Source: Basidiobolus meristosporus CBS 931.73
Taxonomy: Eukaryota > Basidiobolomycota > Basidiobolomycetes > Basidiobolales > Basidiobolaceae
DNA length: 64,000 nt
Reading direction: 5' to 3'
Assembly (NCBI GenBank): GCA_002104905.1
Contig: MCFE01000429.1
Location: 1 to 64,000 of the forward strand
The notes under the pieces were generated by a model. It had not been told where the DNA came from. It did not search any database and was given only the letters and a program-made list of their open reading frames with translations. A program made the position numbers and the translations under genes. Below are positions 49,088 to 64,000 of the stretch, piece after piece. Every line of letters starts with the position of its first letter. Position 1 is the first letter of the stretch.

Positions 49088-50570
49088 TTAAACAATCAAG
49101 TAGCTTAGGATATCGCTGAGAGATACGATTCCCAGGAGTTTATCCTCCGAGTCCACCACAATAAACCTACGTACTCGGGACTGACGGATGGTATCAAAGA
49201 TGGAGAGAAGTGTATCATTCAGGCGGCAGGTATGAACCCCCTCGAAATCCTGCGAAGTGGGGAAAGATCAGGATTCGGAGCATATGCGATCAGAGTGGGA
49301 GCTCTGTTACCTCTGGTCTTCTAAGCAAGGCCTCCTCTGCTGGCATATCGAGATCGTAGAAAGCTCCCTCGTAAGCCAGAATCTTCAGGGGGGGGGTCAG
49401 TGCTGATGCGAGATGGACTGAGGTAATGTGGGCCTTACCATTACATCGGAATGCTCGTATACATTCAGAACTGTATCTAATGTAGCTTATGTGTTAGTAA
49501 ACCCACGCCCGGTGCCGGCCAAACCCAGATTTTACACCCACGTACTGTTCTCGTTCACTATGGGGACGGCGGAGATATCTCTCTGGATAAATGTGTTGAT
49601 GATTTCGATGACGGGGGTGGACATCGTGGCGGTGGCCAGGTTCCGAAAAGTCCCAATCTTCAGTTCGGCCAGTGACTGGCAGAACAATCTTTTCTCCTTG
49701 TACTGAAGAGGGGTGGATTAGAGGTGATCTACTGACGAGGGCTGTACGTTTGGAGGGGAGGGGGAAATTACGTTGGAGGCGACGGATCTCAAGATCCGGC
49801 TCTGTGTTAGCACTGCGATGATCACATCGTGGCCAGTTTCGGAGTCTTTCTCCACAAGTGCCAAGCGTTGGAGATTGGCGCCCACCATGATTTTGGACGC
49901 ATGGTACAGGGAGTCCGATGGGTGAGCAAAGAGGACCGCTGGCGTAGGAACCCCTAGTTGCTCCTCGATGCCTAGAGTGGTATTGGAACAAGGGCGCCTG
50001 CTCAGTATCAACGAGTGTTGTTTACATAAACATATCTACCTCGAAGCGAGTGGATTTTTAACTGTTCTATTTCCTCCAGAGCTTCGGTGTACGAGGAGTG
50101 CTGGTAGAAGTATTGAATCAAATTAATGAAATCAGCAACCGTCAGCAAACCGGCAAACGCACGCTCCTGCGGGTCCCATATTGGTGCCGAAGCCACTCCT
50201 ATCACAGGTCGGGGGGGGAAGTAAATTCCGTGAGTTTCCCAACTACTCAACGGCTAACCGTACCAGCAACCGGAAACTAACCATTCTGCAACAACGCGGC
50301 CAGGGCCTTCTTCACCAGTAGTCCAGAATCCAAGACTATGGCCCGGAAGCTTATGGGCAGCACATCATAGCACTGCTGCTGCTTTAAGTAGTGACTCAAA
50401 ATCTGGGCCACTTGGTTTTCTTCCAAGCCACCCCCTCCCTGTGTCGGCGGACCCTCTAGGAGGCTTTCGGTTGATTTCCCGCCTGGACTAGGGGAGGAGA
50501 GAGTCGGCGGCGTAAGGGATTGATCGGGATCCATACTTTCCAGAACTCCCAACGAAGTTTTGCTTTTCAT
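49088..50570 (-). CDS. SNF4: AMPK/SNF1 gamma subunit Snf4, four CBS domains
   Basis: Seven exons: 50570-50282, 50198-50040, 49971-49772, 49702-49546, 49476-49439, 49382-49311 and 49249-49088; 358 residues. After a Ser/Pro-rich N-terminus come 'LKQQQCYDVLPISFRAIVLDSGLLVKKAL' (given in part as 'YDVLPISFRAIVLDSG'), 'FAGLLTVADFINLIQY', 'EEQLGVPTPAVLF', 'VIIAVLTQSRIL', 'DISAVPIVNEN', 'VLNVYEHSDVM', 'RRFIVVDSEDKLLGIVSLSDIL' in part. These make four CBS motifs that bind adenine nucleotides and regulate the kinase that responds to low energy. The start chosen is the first ATG; it is preceded by stop-free sequence without another ATG. Two introns have C8-C9 runs near the acceptor. Confidence 0.95.
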
Positions 50571-50966
50571 CTCAGTCAACTATTCAGAACGCACTGAAGC
50601 TGAAGGTGTGGTGGAAGAAACGAGTAAGCTACAGGAGTGTTAGGCTGTTGTTGAACAGGTAAATAATCCATTTCATACTAGTAAACCATGGAGATGATCC
50701 GATTTCGATGCAACCAGTCAAGGGCAATGGCTGGGTTCCACGAATACGATAATATTGCCCAAGCTTTGGTTGTGTTACACCGTATAGAATCCGATAAATT
50801 GAGAGTACATCGATTTCCTCACTCGATCAAAAGAGAAGAGTGATCGTCGAATTTATTGGGGGGGGGGATTTCTTACGGGATGAATTGGAATGATGATGGT
50901 GTATATTAAACGTGGGAGCGTGAAAGGGGATGTGAAAAAGCTCTACTTGAAACACGCCAAAGCGAC
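50571..50966. other. Intergenic, with a G10 run
   Basis: Upstream of Snf4 and downstream of Qcr6 on the minus strand. It contains G10 at 50858-50867. No gene seen. Confidence 0.45.
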
Positions 50967-51417
50967 TTACTGAAGCCCCGCGAAAAGCTTGGGTGCAACC
51001 TAAGGAATGTCCATGTGTGGTGAGTGACCGAGTAGAACACGTCAATAACGGTGCAGAATGGGACTTACGCAGGCGTCAATGCAATGCTGTAAATGGAAGA
51101 ACTCCTCGACGCAGTTCTCGTTGGAGCCGTTGGCGACTCTGGCAGCACATTCCTCAAGATGGTGCTTGGAGCTGGCGCACTTGGCGGATTCAGAGCACTC
51201 TAAATGTATAGATCAGTAGGGTTAGCTCCTGTCACTACGGAACCAAAGTCAACGGGAAACCCGGGTATGAACCTTCTTCAAGTTGGGGCTTGATATCCTC
51301 AGGCTCTTCCTCCTCCTCTTCTTCTTCTTCCTCCTCAACCTCTTCAGGTTGTTCCTCGACTTCTTGCTCTTCGGCAAAGACAGTGGGGAAAAGTTCTTCG
51401 AGGGCTTTGAATAACAT
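50967..51417 (-). CDS. QCR6: Cytochrome bc1 complex hinge protein (subunit 6)
   Basis: Three exons: 51417-51273, 51199-51069 and 50999-50967; 102 residues. The first third is very acidic (a run of Glu around residues 28-38), typical of the hinge protein, which steers cytochrome c to cytochrome c1 in the intermembrane space. The folded part has paired cysteines in 'ECSESAKCASSKHHLEECA' and 'NCVEEFFHLQHCIDAC', which form the disulphide helical hairpin. The last exon codes for only ten residues, 'VAPKLFAGLQ', matching the end of the family. It lies next to Mgm1 on the same strand. Confidence 0.93.
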
Positions 51418-51854
51418 GGCTGGAGAGTGGAGTGTTCGGGTGAATGAAACGACTGAGAGAAGTGAGTGCGGTTCCTCGAAAAACCCAAGATTTTTTCAAC
51501 AAAATCCTTTTGATACAGAGAACCGGGGGGACTTTGGGTTTGATGGGAATCAGCTGGATTTTGGGGTGATCGTCCGATTTTCCCCACATGAATTTTTTTT
51601 GTTGGCGCGCTTATTGGATTGGGGTCCGCGAGGTGTGGTGGTCACCAACCTGGAGCCCCAGATGTAATGGGGATTCGGCGTGATGGGTTCGATATGTAAA
51701 CAGCCTTTATTCAGTTCGGTTAATCTGGGGTGTAAACTGTGAAGTTTGGTTAAGTGATGGGTTATTTACAACGGATGTGACAAACAGAATCTTCGCTGAA
51801 CAGTGACATGCTATTTGGATGGGGAGGTTGGCTGTGTTCGGCAGGTCCGGAATT
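51418..51854. other. Intergenic, Qcr6 promoter side
   Basis: Spacer between the Mgm1 3' end and the Qcr6 start. A frame on the plus strand (51290-51667) is antisense to the acidic Glu repeat and is not a gene. Confidence 0.45.
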
Positions 51855-54685
51855 TTAACGGCGGTATTGTATGGCGCCGAATTCCTCCTGGCGACGAACC
51901 AGGTACATCAGTTTCTCCATGACCTCCTCCAGCTTCTTCTTGCGTTCAGCCAGTTTCAGTTGCTTCATCACCCGTGGGTTCTCCTTAGCGAAGTAGTCGA
52001 TTTCATTCCTATTCAGTCCGTAGTACAGTCGATTGTCGACCTCTCTAGGGAACAGGAAGAAGAACTCGTTCAGCAGCTCCACTTGGATGAACATGACTGC
52101 GGTGTAGACCAGTTTCTCCGCCACGACGTTCAGGAATACCTCGGGACACATGTTCTTGTTATCTACGCTTCTGCACTTGCGGCTCTTAAGCGTGGCAAGT
52201 CGGTACTTCAGGATCATGGCGCGTTGCTTCAAGCAGATGGCTTCTTTGGCCTTCTCAAGAAGAATCGGGTTGAAGTGCGGCTTGGCAGCATCTAGCAGCT
52301 CCGAATCCACATCAGCATGCTGGTCATCATGGACAATGGCTGCCTTGCTAGCTGTTCTACGCTGCTCATCTCTTTCGGAATCCAATACGTGCTTGATAGC
52401 GGAGCGTAGCTTGGCTTTACCGACGGTGGTCTTGATGTTGGTGAGTGCGTATTCACACATCGAGATCTCCTTTTGTAACAAGCCGATGGATCTCTTGAGT
52501 CCGTCCGCCCACTCCTGCTCGGTACACTCCACTTCGTATTTGTAAGGCTTGATGGTGTTCTCCACTTGATCAACGGTGACTTGGTACTTGCTTTTCAAGA
52601 TTTCATGGCTGAACTGGACGATCTGGCGTTGAGTGTCCGGGTGGTGAAGGAATGGCTCGTTCGACGCCAGCTTCTCCATGTTCTTCATGACCAGGTCCAC
52701 CACCATCTGGGTGCTGGATCTGCCGAGCCCGCTTTTGGTAAGGAGCGACGAGCAGATGTCGAGTTTGTGCTCCCAGTATACCTCGTCCAGCTTCTCTTTT
52801 CCCAAGGAAAAGATCTTGGGATCGGACCAGTACATCTCGGCGCAGATGTCGAGGACACGCTCTTCCAAAAGGTTTCGGAGCTCCTGTCGCACCTGAGGCT
52901 TGCCAAAGGTGCTTGCGAAGTCCTTGAACTTCAATTTTAGCGTATCCATGGTCTCGGCTACGTAGGATTCGGCGGTGACTCGGCGGTCATTGTACTCAAC
53001 TTTGAACTGGTACCTGGCTTCTTCCAGCTCCGTTTGTACACGATCCACGATGGTGGACAGGTTTCTTCTCATGTTCTCCTCCAGGACGTGGGTAAGCTTC
53101 TCCCGAAGGTTCGCGGTGCCGACGACGATGTTCCGCTGGCTGTAGACCGGGTTGGATCGGAAATACTGCTCCTCTGCTCTTACCACTTGCTTGTTCCCAC
53201 TAGGCTCGCTTTCGCCACTCACGTTTTTGCAGATGACCCCAATGTAGCCGAGGTGAAGCGGATAGTCAGTGTTCCGCAGAATGGAGATCCCACTCTCGGG
53301 AGTCACAAGATCCATCTTTGTGATCACCCCGATGGTGCGTACGCCGAGTGGGTCCACTCTTCTGCTCGCCAACAACGCCTCGGAGTTGGCCAGATCCACA
53401 TCTGCCGCGCTGACAGCGAGGATGATGTTTTGCCGGCGAATGTAGTATTCGCACAGTTCCTGGATCTTCTGCTTCAGGGCTGGCGGCTGGTTGACATTGT
53501 GGATCTGGATGTACCCAGGAAGATCGATGAGGGTCAGGTCGGGGATGTTCGGTGAATAGATGCGAAGCTCAATGGGGTTGGTGGAGACACACTCCGCGTC
53601 CGACACCGAAAGGTTCAGGTCAACCAGAGTTTTTTGAACTTGCTTGAAGTCCTGTACCTTCTCAAGTCCCAGTTGGGGAAATTCGGCGTATTCTTCCTTT
53701 GAATCGGGCGTGTTCACCAGTGTCAGCTCGATGGGGCGGCGGGTGACCATGTTGGAGCCTCTGTTGAAGTCGTTGCAAATCAACGATAAGTTGGATGTAC
53801 AGGGGACGGTGTAGGGTGGGTGCATACTATCAGCTGAACTACTTACTTTGGAAGGAACTCCCGGCCGACGATCGCCTCCAACACGGAGCTTTTCCCTGAG
53901 CTCTGGGAGCCGATCACAACGATGCTTGGAAGCTGCAAAGTATCATCATGGTCGATTGTCTTCAACATGTTACGAATCTCAATCAACTTCTTGGTTAGTA
54001 TCATGAATTGGTCATCTTTGTGTCTGGTTGGCTCCTCAACCGGCTCCGGAGGAATGATTCGGATCTTTTCCTTCGGCTCGGTGGCCACGGCTGAGGCGAA
54101 TAGCGCGGCCGGTATCATGTTCGGGGGCTTGGAGGAGCGGCCTCCCCCGCGCTCGTTTTCTTCTTGGCTGGAGCCTTTGCTCGAGGGGAAGAAATTTTTG
54201 AATAGGTCCGACTGGGTGATATGTGACAAGCCATTCTGCACTGCCGAGGCATAATACGTGCGTATCTGCTGGGCCGCAAGGGTGGCCCAGTTGGTGGAGA
54301 AATCATTGATGAAATCTGGTGGGCAAGAGCTGTTAATAACGCGGGATAGGTGGGTAATAAGACCGGTGGGTGACTAACCATTTGCTCGCAGATGGGCGTA
54401 GCCCGCTGCCCCAACTCCGAAACCAACGAAAGTCAGCGGCACACGTGCAACGTGAGCAGTCAGTTTAATGGAGGCAACGGCGGCTCTGGGGAGGATGTTA
54501 GGGAGGACATTAGCCCCAAGGAAGGATGAGAGGGGGGTGGATACCCTGGGTAGAGCGACGGTTAGTGGGCGATGTTGATAGGACCTGAGCATTGGTTTCA
54601 GGACGACGGGGTTTCTGGCGTGCGGAAGCAGCGCTGAGCCGAGCCTGACCATTTTGTGGCCTACACTCGATAGTTTGGTGATCAT
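51855..54685 (-). CDS. MGM1: Mitochondrial dynamin-like GTPase Mgm1/OPA1
   Basis: Three exons: 54685-54379, 54315-53847 and 53760-51855; 893 residues (yeast 902). The N-terminus is a basic mitochondrial presequence followed by a hydrophobic span near residues 77-100 ('[18 protein letters not shown]'), the anchor/processing region. The GTPase has G1 'GSQSSGKSS' (residues 238-246), G2 Thr in 'MVTRRP', G3 'DLPG' and G4 'TKMD'. A long helical stalk and paddle region follow. The protein fuses the inner membrane and shapes cristae; long and short forms are made by rhomboid cleavage in yeast. The start gives the presequence directly and no ATG lies in frame before it. Confidence 0.95.
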
Positions 54686-55751
54686 GTTGGGTTGTTTTGA
54701 AAGACACGAGAGGCTAAACCAAAGGAAAGAATGGCATAAGTCCACCCAGACTAGAATTCATTCATCCCAGAGTACTAGAATTTGTATTTTCTTTCGGGAA
54801 TTGGGACACTTACCTGCCATGCAAAATCAATCTACTCTTGATTAAACTAATCAACCCTGGGTTTCACAAGCCGTGTAATGGTCTAGAATATCCAATCTTT
54901 TACGAGTGATGTAGCTGTTATGCTGCGTAATTGCGGCAAACCTACCTCAGTCCAGTTAGCCCGAAGCCGCAGTCGGGCACGGCAAGTAGCATGTGACGTA
55001 GCCCCGAACAATCATGCCCAATTCCGCTAATAAATGATCGATAAGTTGATGCATCATAGACACAGTTGTTCAGTTGCTGGTGAATCTCCCACTTCAAGTA
55101 CCACTCTAGCCCCTAAGGTCTGTGATTCTCTTATCAGAACATCAACCATATTTTAAGGGGACACATCACTAGGTTATTTCATCGTTTGTCATCAGGGATG
55201 GTGATGAGGTAGTCTCTGGTGCACGTGGCCAGATGATCCTGGTCGAGCGTACTTTCCCCAATATTTAATCTAATACAAATGATGCACTCAGGACCACCTG
55301 AGTCCTCCAGGACGGCTGCGACTTGACTCGGTTGAGATACACCCAATGTTTCAGCGATTCAGCCTACCATTCAGGTTTGGGCCAACTCGTCATTGACATA
55401 CTGTTCAAACTGATCGGAGACCAGAGATCACCCACTACATGGAACAGGATCCCTTCCGATTTTTGTCAATGCTTCGAGATCCCTCTCAGGACAGATTGGG
55501 CGGGAGTGATCGATATTTATCGCTTTATTGCGCCCCAATGGACGAGTCTCTACGTATTACATGTGGTAAGGGGTAAAGAAAGAATATAGATAGCAACTTC
55601 ATCAACCCCCACCACCCGGGTACCGAGGGAATCCCATACGTTGCTTACATTCATCCAAAAGTGGCTGACATGGCGCTTGCTAAACACACAACCGGTCCAA
55701 TCCATACCCAAAGTGGGCTGATCTTAGACAAGTTCCCCCAACTCACACGGT
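54686..55751. other. 1 kb intergenic, nothing recognised
   Basis: Upstream of Mgm1 and downstream of the Pmp3-like gene, both minus. An 88-codon plus-strand frame at 55323-55589 has no recognised motif. Confidence 0.4.
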
Positions 55752-56021
55752 CTACGGGATTTGCAAGTATCCGCGAATCCCGTGGTATTTCGCAACGATG
55801 TACCACGCGTGAAATACCGGGATGAACCCTAGAACCCACTCGAACTTGAACATGAAATGGTGCCCTAGATAGAATGGCATGAATGCGGGGAGAGAGGTGA
55901 CGATGGTCAGACCGAGGTTGATCCAGAAATCTGCCTTGAACTCCCTACGGAAATAGACTGCAAGCGGAGGGATGAAGAAGGCGACAATGAAAAGCAGTAT
56001 ATCCTTTTGGTTGTAACGCAT
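55752..56021 (-). CDS. Pmp3/UPF0057-like small membrane protein
   Basis: As an uninterrupted frame it gives 89 residues from ATG 56021. Residues 7-42 ('DILLFIVAFFIPPLAVYFRR', 'FKADFWINLGLTI') and the end 'LGFIPVFHAWYIVAKYH' match the two membrane helices of Pmp3 (yeast, about 55 residues), which affects plasma-membrane potential and salt tolerance. Between them sit extra residues not found in the family. A 57-base segment bounded by GTCACC and TTCAAG is in frame and could be an intron with a weak donor; splicing it would leave a 70-residue protein closer to the family. Which form is right cannot be decided from sequence. Confidence 0.75.
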   Translation of the reverse strand: MRYNQKDILLFIVAFFIPPLAVYFRREFKADFWINLGLTIVTSLPAFMPFYLGHHFMFKFEWVLGFIPVFHAWYIVAKYHGIRGYLQIP

Positions 56022-56283
56022 TCTCAGCAACAGTGGCGATCTTCATCTGCCCCACCGTTCAGCTTATATATTTAAGTACCCACCTCCCCCTGAAGTGCAC
56101 GTGTCGCGTGGTGTTCAGAATGCAATTTCACCCTCAGCACAATAACATGTGGCCAAATGAAACTGTGCAATACCAGCCGCCCACCCTGGAAACCACAATA
56201 CCCCACATCCGGATCAGAATGTTTATGTATTTCTCATTCTTTATGATTAAAATTGACATGTGCAAACGGCGTTTCATGTAGGG

Positions 56284-56307
56284 GAGAGAGAGAGAGAGAG
56301 ACAGAGA
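56284..56307. repeat. (GA)n microsatellite
   Basis: Eight GA units, one C interruption, then more GA, upstream of the Pmp3-like gene. Confidence 0.85.
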
Positions 56308-56596
56308 GATCTAAGGAGTGAAGGAAATCTGAATTTTTTGAAATTTTAGATACCAAGTATTGCTTTTCTGGATTTTTTTGGATTTTCTTAATCATCATCA
56401 TAGGAAAGGATTAAATATATAGATTCGCGCGCATTTCATGCATACAAGAATTCCCCCTCCAAATGGGTTCGAGTCAAATATCCAGATGTCTGAACCAGAC
56501 CGTATTCACCGAACAGAGAAACCAAGTTGGAGGATCTGCTTCGAAGAACACGGTTTTGGAACAAATGATCCGATACTGTTACTAGCAGCTGCTAAC

Positions 56597-62386
<5,790 letters not shown>

Positions 62387-63583
62387 GTTTTCTTTTTGCT
62401 GAGTACTGTCAGAACTAGAACGAATCTTCAGAAACAATAAGATGTTTGTTAGAGTACGTAGTTTGAAGGAGTATGAAATAACCGCTGGTTATGATCAACG
62501 AGCACTACTTCAGAAGAGTTTGTGAAACCTTTACTTACCCAACAACCTTAAAGGTGAAAATTTGTCGCGTGAATTGATGATTGTGATGACAGACGTGTAT
62601 GCTATAGTAAATATCAACAAAAGAGGATTAACAACTTTTGCAGTGTCGGATTTTTATTTTTTACTAACAATTCCCAGTGGAAAACAAATGGCTTTTCTCA
62701 GACTTAGAAGGAAGAGAGAAAAGAAACGCTGCCTCTTTTGCCAATCCACCATCTTCATTTAAGGACCTGATCTGCTTATATATCGTGGCGGTTGTTGCTC
62801 ACATGACTAGATTCACCTGAAGGTTATGGGATTCAAAATATTTGAATATGTACCCTCGAGGGATTTTTTTATATTTTATTTTCCAGCAGGAACCGTGGAT
62901 GTCTATATTTGGCTTTTGCAAAGATTACGATACCAATCAATACCAAATTCATATCGCAATACATCAGCATTACCAATAACGATAACCAAAAATGTTGGGA
63001 CTATACTGCGAACAAATATTGCATTCGAGCATTCAGAGTGGTCAAACATTAAAAATGAAAAAAAAACAGCTACGGATACATACGTTTTTTTAGCAACGTG
63101 GACTGCCTGAACTTCCACAGCAGCATTCACGTAGTATTCTTCACTTTCTACAATCACACTTTGGGCTTTTGTAGTAGAAGTACTAAAACCAGCCGATCAG
63201 CACATAGCTTGAGGCGCACAGTTGACCATTGTAGCGCAAGTAGCGCAAAAGAAATGGCTGCTGTTTGACATGCCGGGTGCTTCTTAAAGAGTAAAGCTGT
63301 GCAAAGTACTGACAAACAAGTCAACAACGCCAGCGCGGGCGTGTTCTACTGAAAACACCAGAGGCTTGTGTAGTGAAAATCAACAAACTTACCTATAGAC
63401 GTGATATTTGTACAGTGCCATACTTTGCCTAAACGCACGTATTCTACTTTTTGCCCAAGTTGTTGCACGTTTGGGGTAAAATGGATATTTTATCTAATGG
63501 ACATTCATGATTTTATTTTGATTAGGTGAATATACACCTAAAGATGTACAGAGTGCGTAAATGGAAAAAAGGCAATGCGAAGC
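62387..63583. other. 1.2 kb intergenic, nothing firm
   Basis: Upstream of Rpb1. A minus-strand open stretch around 63157-62903 ('ESEEYYVNAAVEVQAVHVA') could be a missed 3' exon of the gene to the right, but there is no family support. Confidence 0.4.
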
Positions 63584-64000
63584 TTACTCAACAAGGTCAC
63601 CGTATTGGTTGGTTCTGGCTCTTCCGGATTGTTTCAATGCATCTACATCCTCTCTAGTTCTTGGAAAATCAGACGGCCCAGGCGCAGTACGTTCAACGGC
63701 TTCAGGTTCCTCCCACTGTCTATCATCATCACGCTGTGGACGCTGCGGTTGCGAATCACGATTTATGGATTGTTCTTTACGGATTTTCTCCCAAGAAGAA
63801 TTTGGTGAATTGGCTGATCGAATCTTGGCCCATGCGGATTCCTTATGTTCTGGCGCCGGTACTTGGCTTTCTTCTTGAGACACTGCTGCGGGAATACGTG
63901 TATCAAACGGATCTCGCGAGTTATCGGACATTGCATATGAGTCTGACTCTATTTTGAAATCATCATTACTGCGGGAATTGCTTGTGGAGGGGACTTCATT
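63584..64000 (-). CDS. Unrecognised acidic/polar protein, 5' end outside window
   Basis: The minus-strand frame is open from the window edge (64000) to a TAA at 63584-63586; the first in-frame ATG is at 63931, but another 23 codons lie open before it ('NEVPSTSNSRSNDDF...'), so the start may be upstream. The part seen is polar and likely disordered, with two similar motifs, 'SAWAKIRSANS' and 'SSWEKIRKEQS', and an end 'GRARTNQYGDLVE'. The stop codon overlaps a good donor (GA|GTAAGC), so a further 3' exon is possible. I do not recognise the family; the repeated 'W-x-K-I-R' motif is the feature to search with. Confidence 0.55.
   Translation of the reverse strand, partial: NEVPSTSNSRSNDDFKIESDSYAMSDNSRDPFDTRIPAAVSQEESQVPAPEHKESAWAKIRSANSPNSSWEKIRKEQSINRDSQPQRPQRDDDRQWEEPEAVERTAPGPSDFPRTREDVDALKQSGRARTNQYGDLVE

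Overview
The window is nuclear DNA of a fungus. It holds intron-rich housekeeping genes on both strands, with introns mostly 50-75 nt (GT-AG, a few GC-AG), TATA boxes and AT-rich spacers. Several families are typically fungal: a Whi3-type RRM protein, the twin HtrA-like protease Nma111, a Voa1/Big1-like V-ATPase factor, a CreA/Mig1-like zinc finger and an Atf1-like bZIP. A GH46 chitosanase, a LINE-like retroelement and generally high intron density make me favour an early-diverging (zygomycete-grade) lineage over an ascomycete yeast. That placement is an inference.

Layout. 1-4.1 kb is a mobile-element zone: a LINE-type reverse transcriptase cut by the window edge, a frameshifted ORF1-like remnant that ends in a related 3' tail, and a cluster of diverged direct and inverted repeats. 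4.2-13 kb is gene-poor: an aldo-keto reductase, a short two-finger C2H2 regulator, an intronless secreted GH46 chitosanase, a tubby-C-like protein and a HIT-domain protein whose active-site triad is not intact. 13-30 kb is dense: eIF3 subunit L, V-ATPase subunit C, a V-ATPase accessory/assembly protein, USP48-type deubiquitinase, a Whi3-like RNA-binding protein and CDC48. 30-35 kb has a secreted CAP/PR-1 gene interrupted by one in-frame stop, then alanine aminotransferase. 35-48 kb has Nma111, Nop58, ribosomal protein eL43, a small two-PAS protein, a divergent uS7/uS14 ribosomal pair and a bZIP factor. 49-64 kb has the AMPK gamma subunit Snf4, the bc1 hinge protein Qcr6, the mitochondrial fusion GTPase Mgm1/OPA1, a Pmp3-like membrane peptide, the largest RNA polymerase II subunit with a 27-unit CTD, and the 3' part of an unrecognised gene running off the window.

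Functional links. Two V-ATPase genes are adjacent and co-oriented. Three ribosomal protein genes and Nop58 (rRNA methylation) lie within 6 kb. Qcr6 and Mgm1, both inner-membrane/intermembrane-space proteins, are neighbours. Exon boundaries were worked out by hand from splice signals, reading phase and family alignment from memory. No searches or expression data were available.
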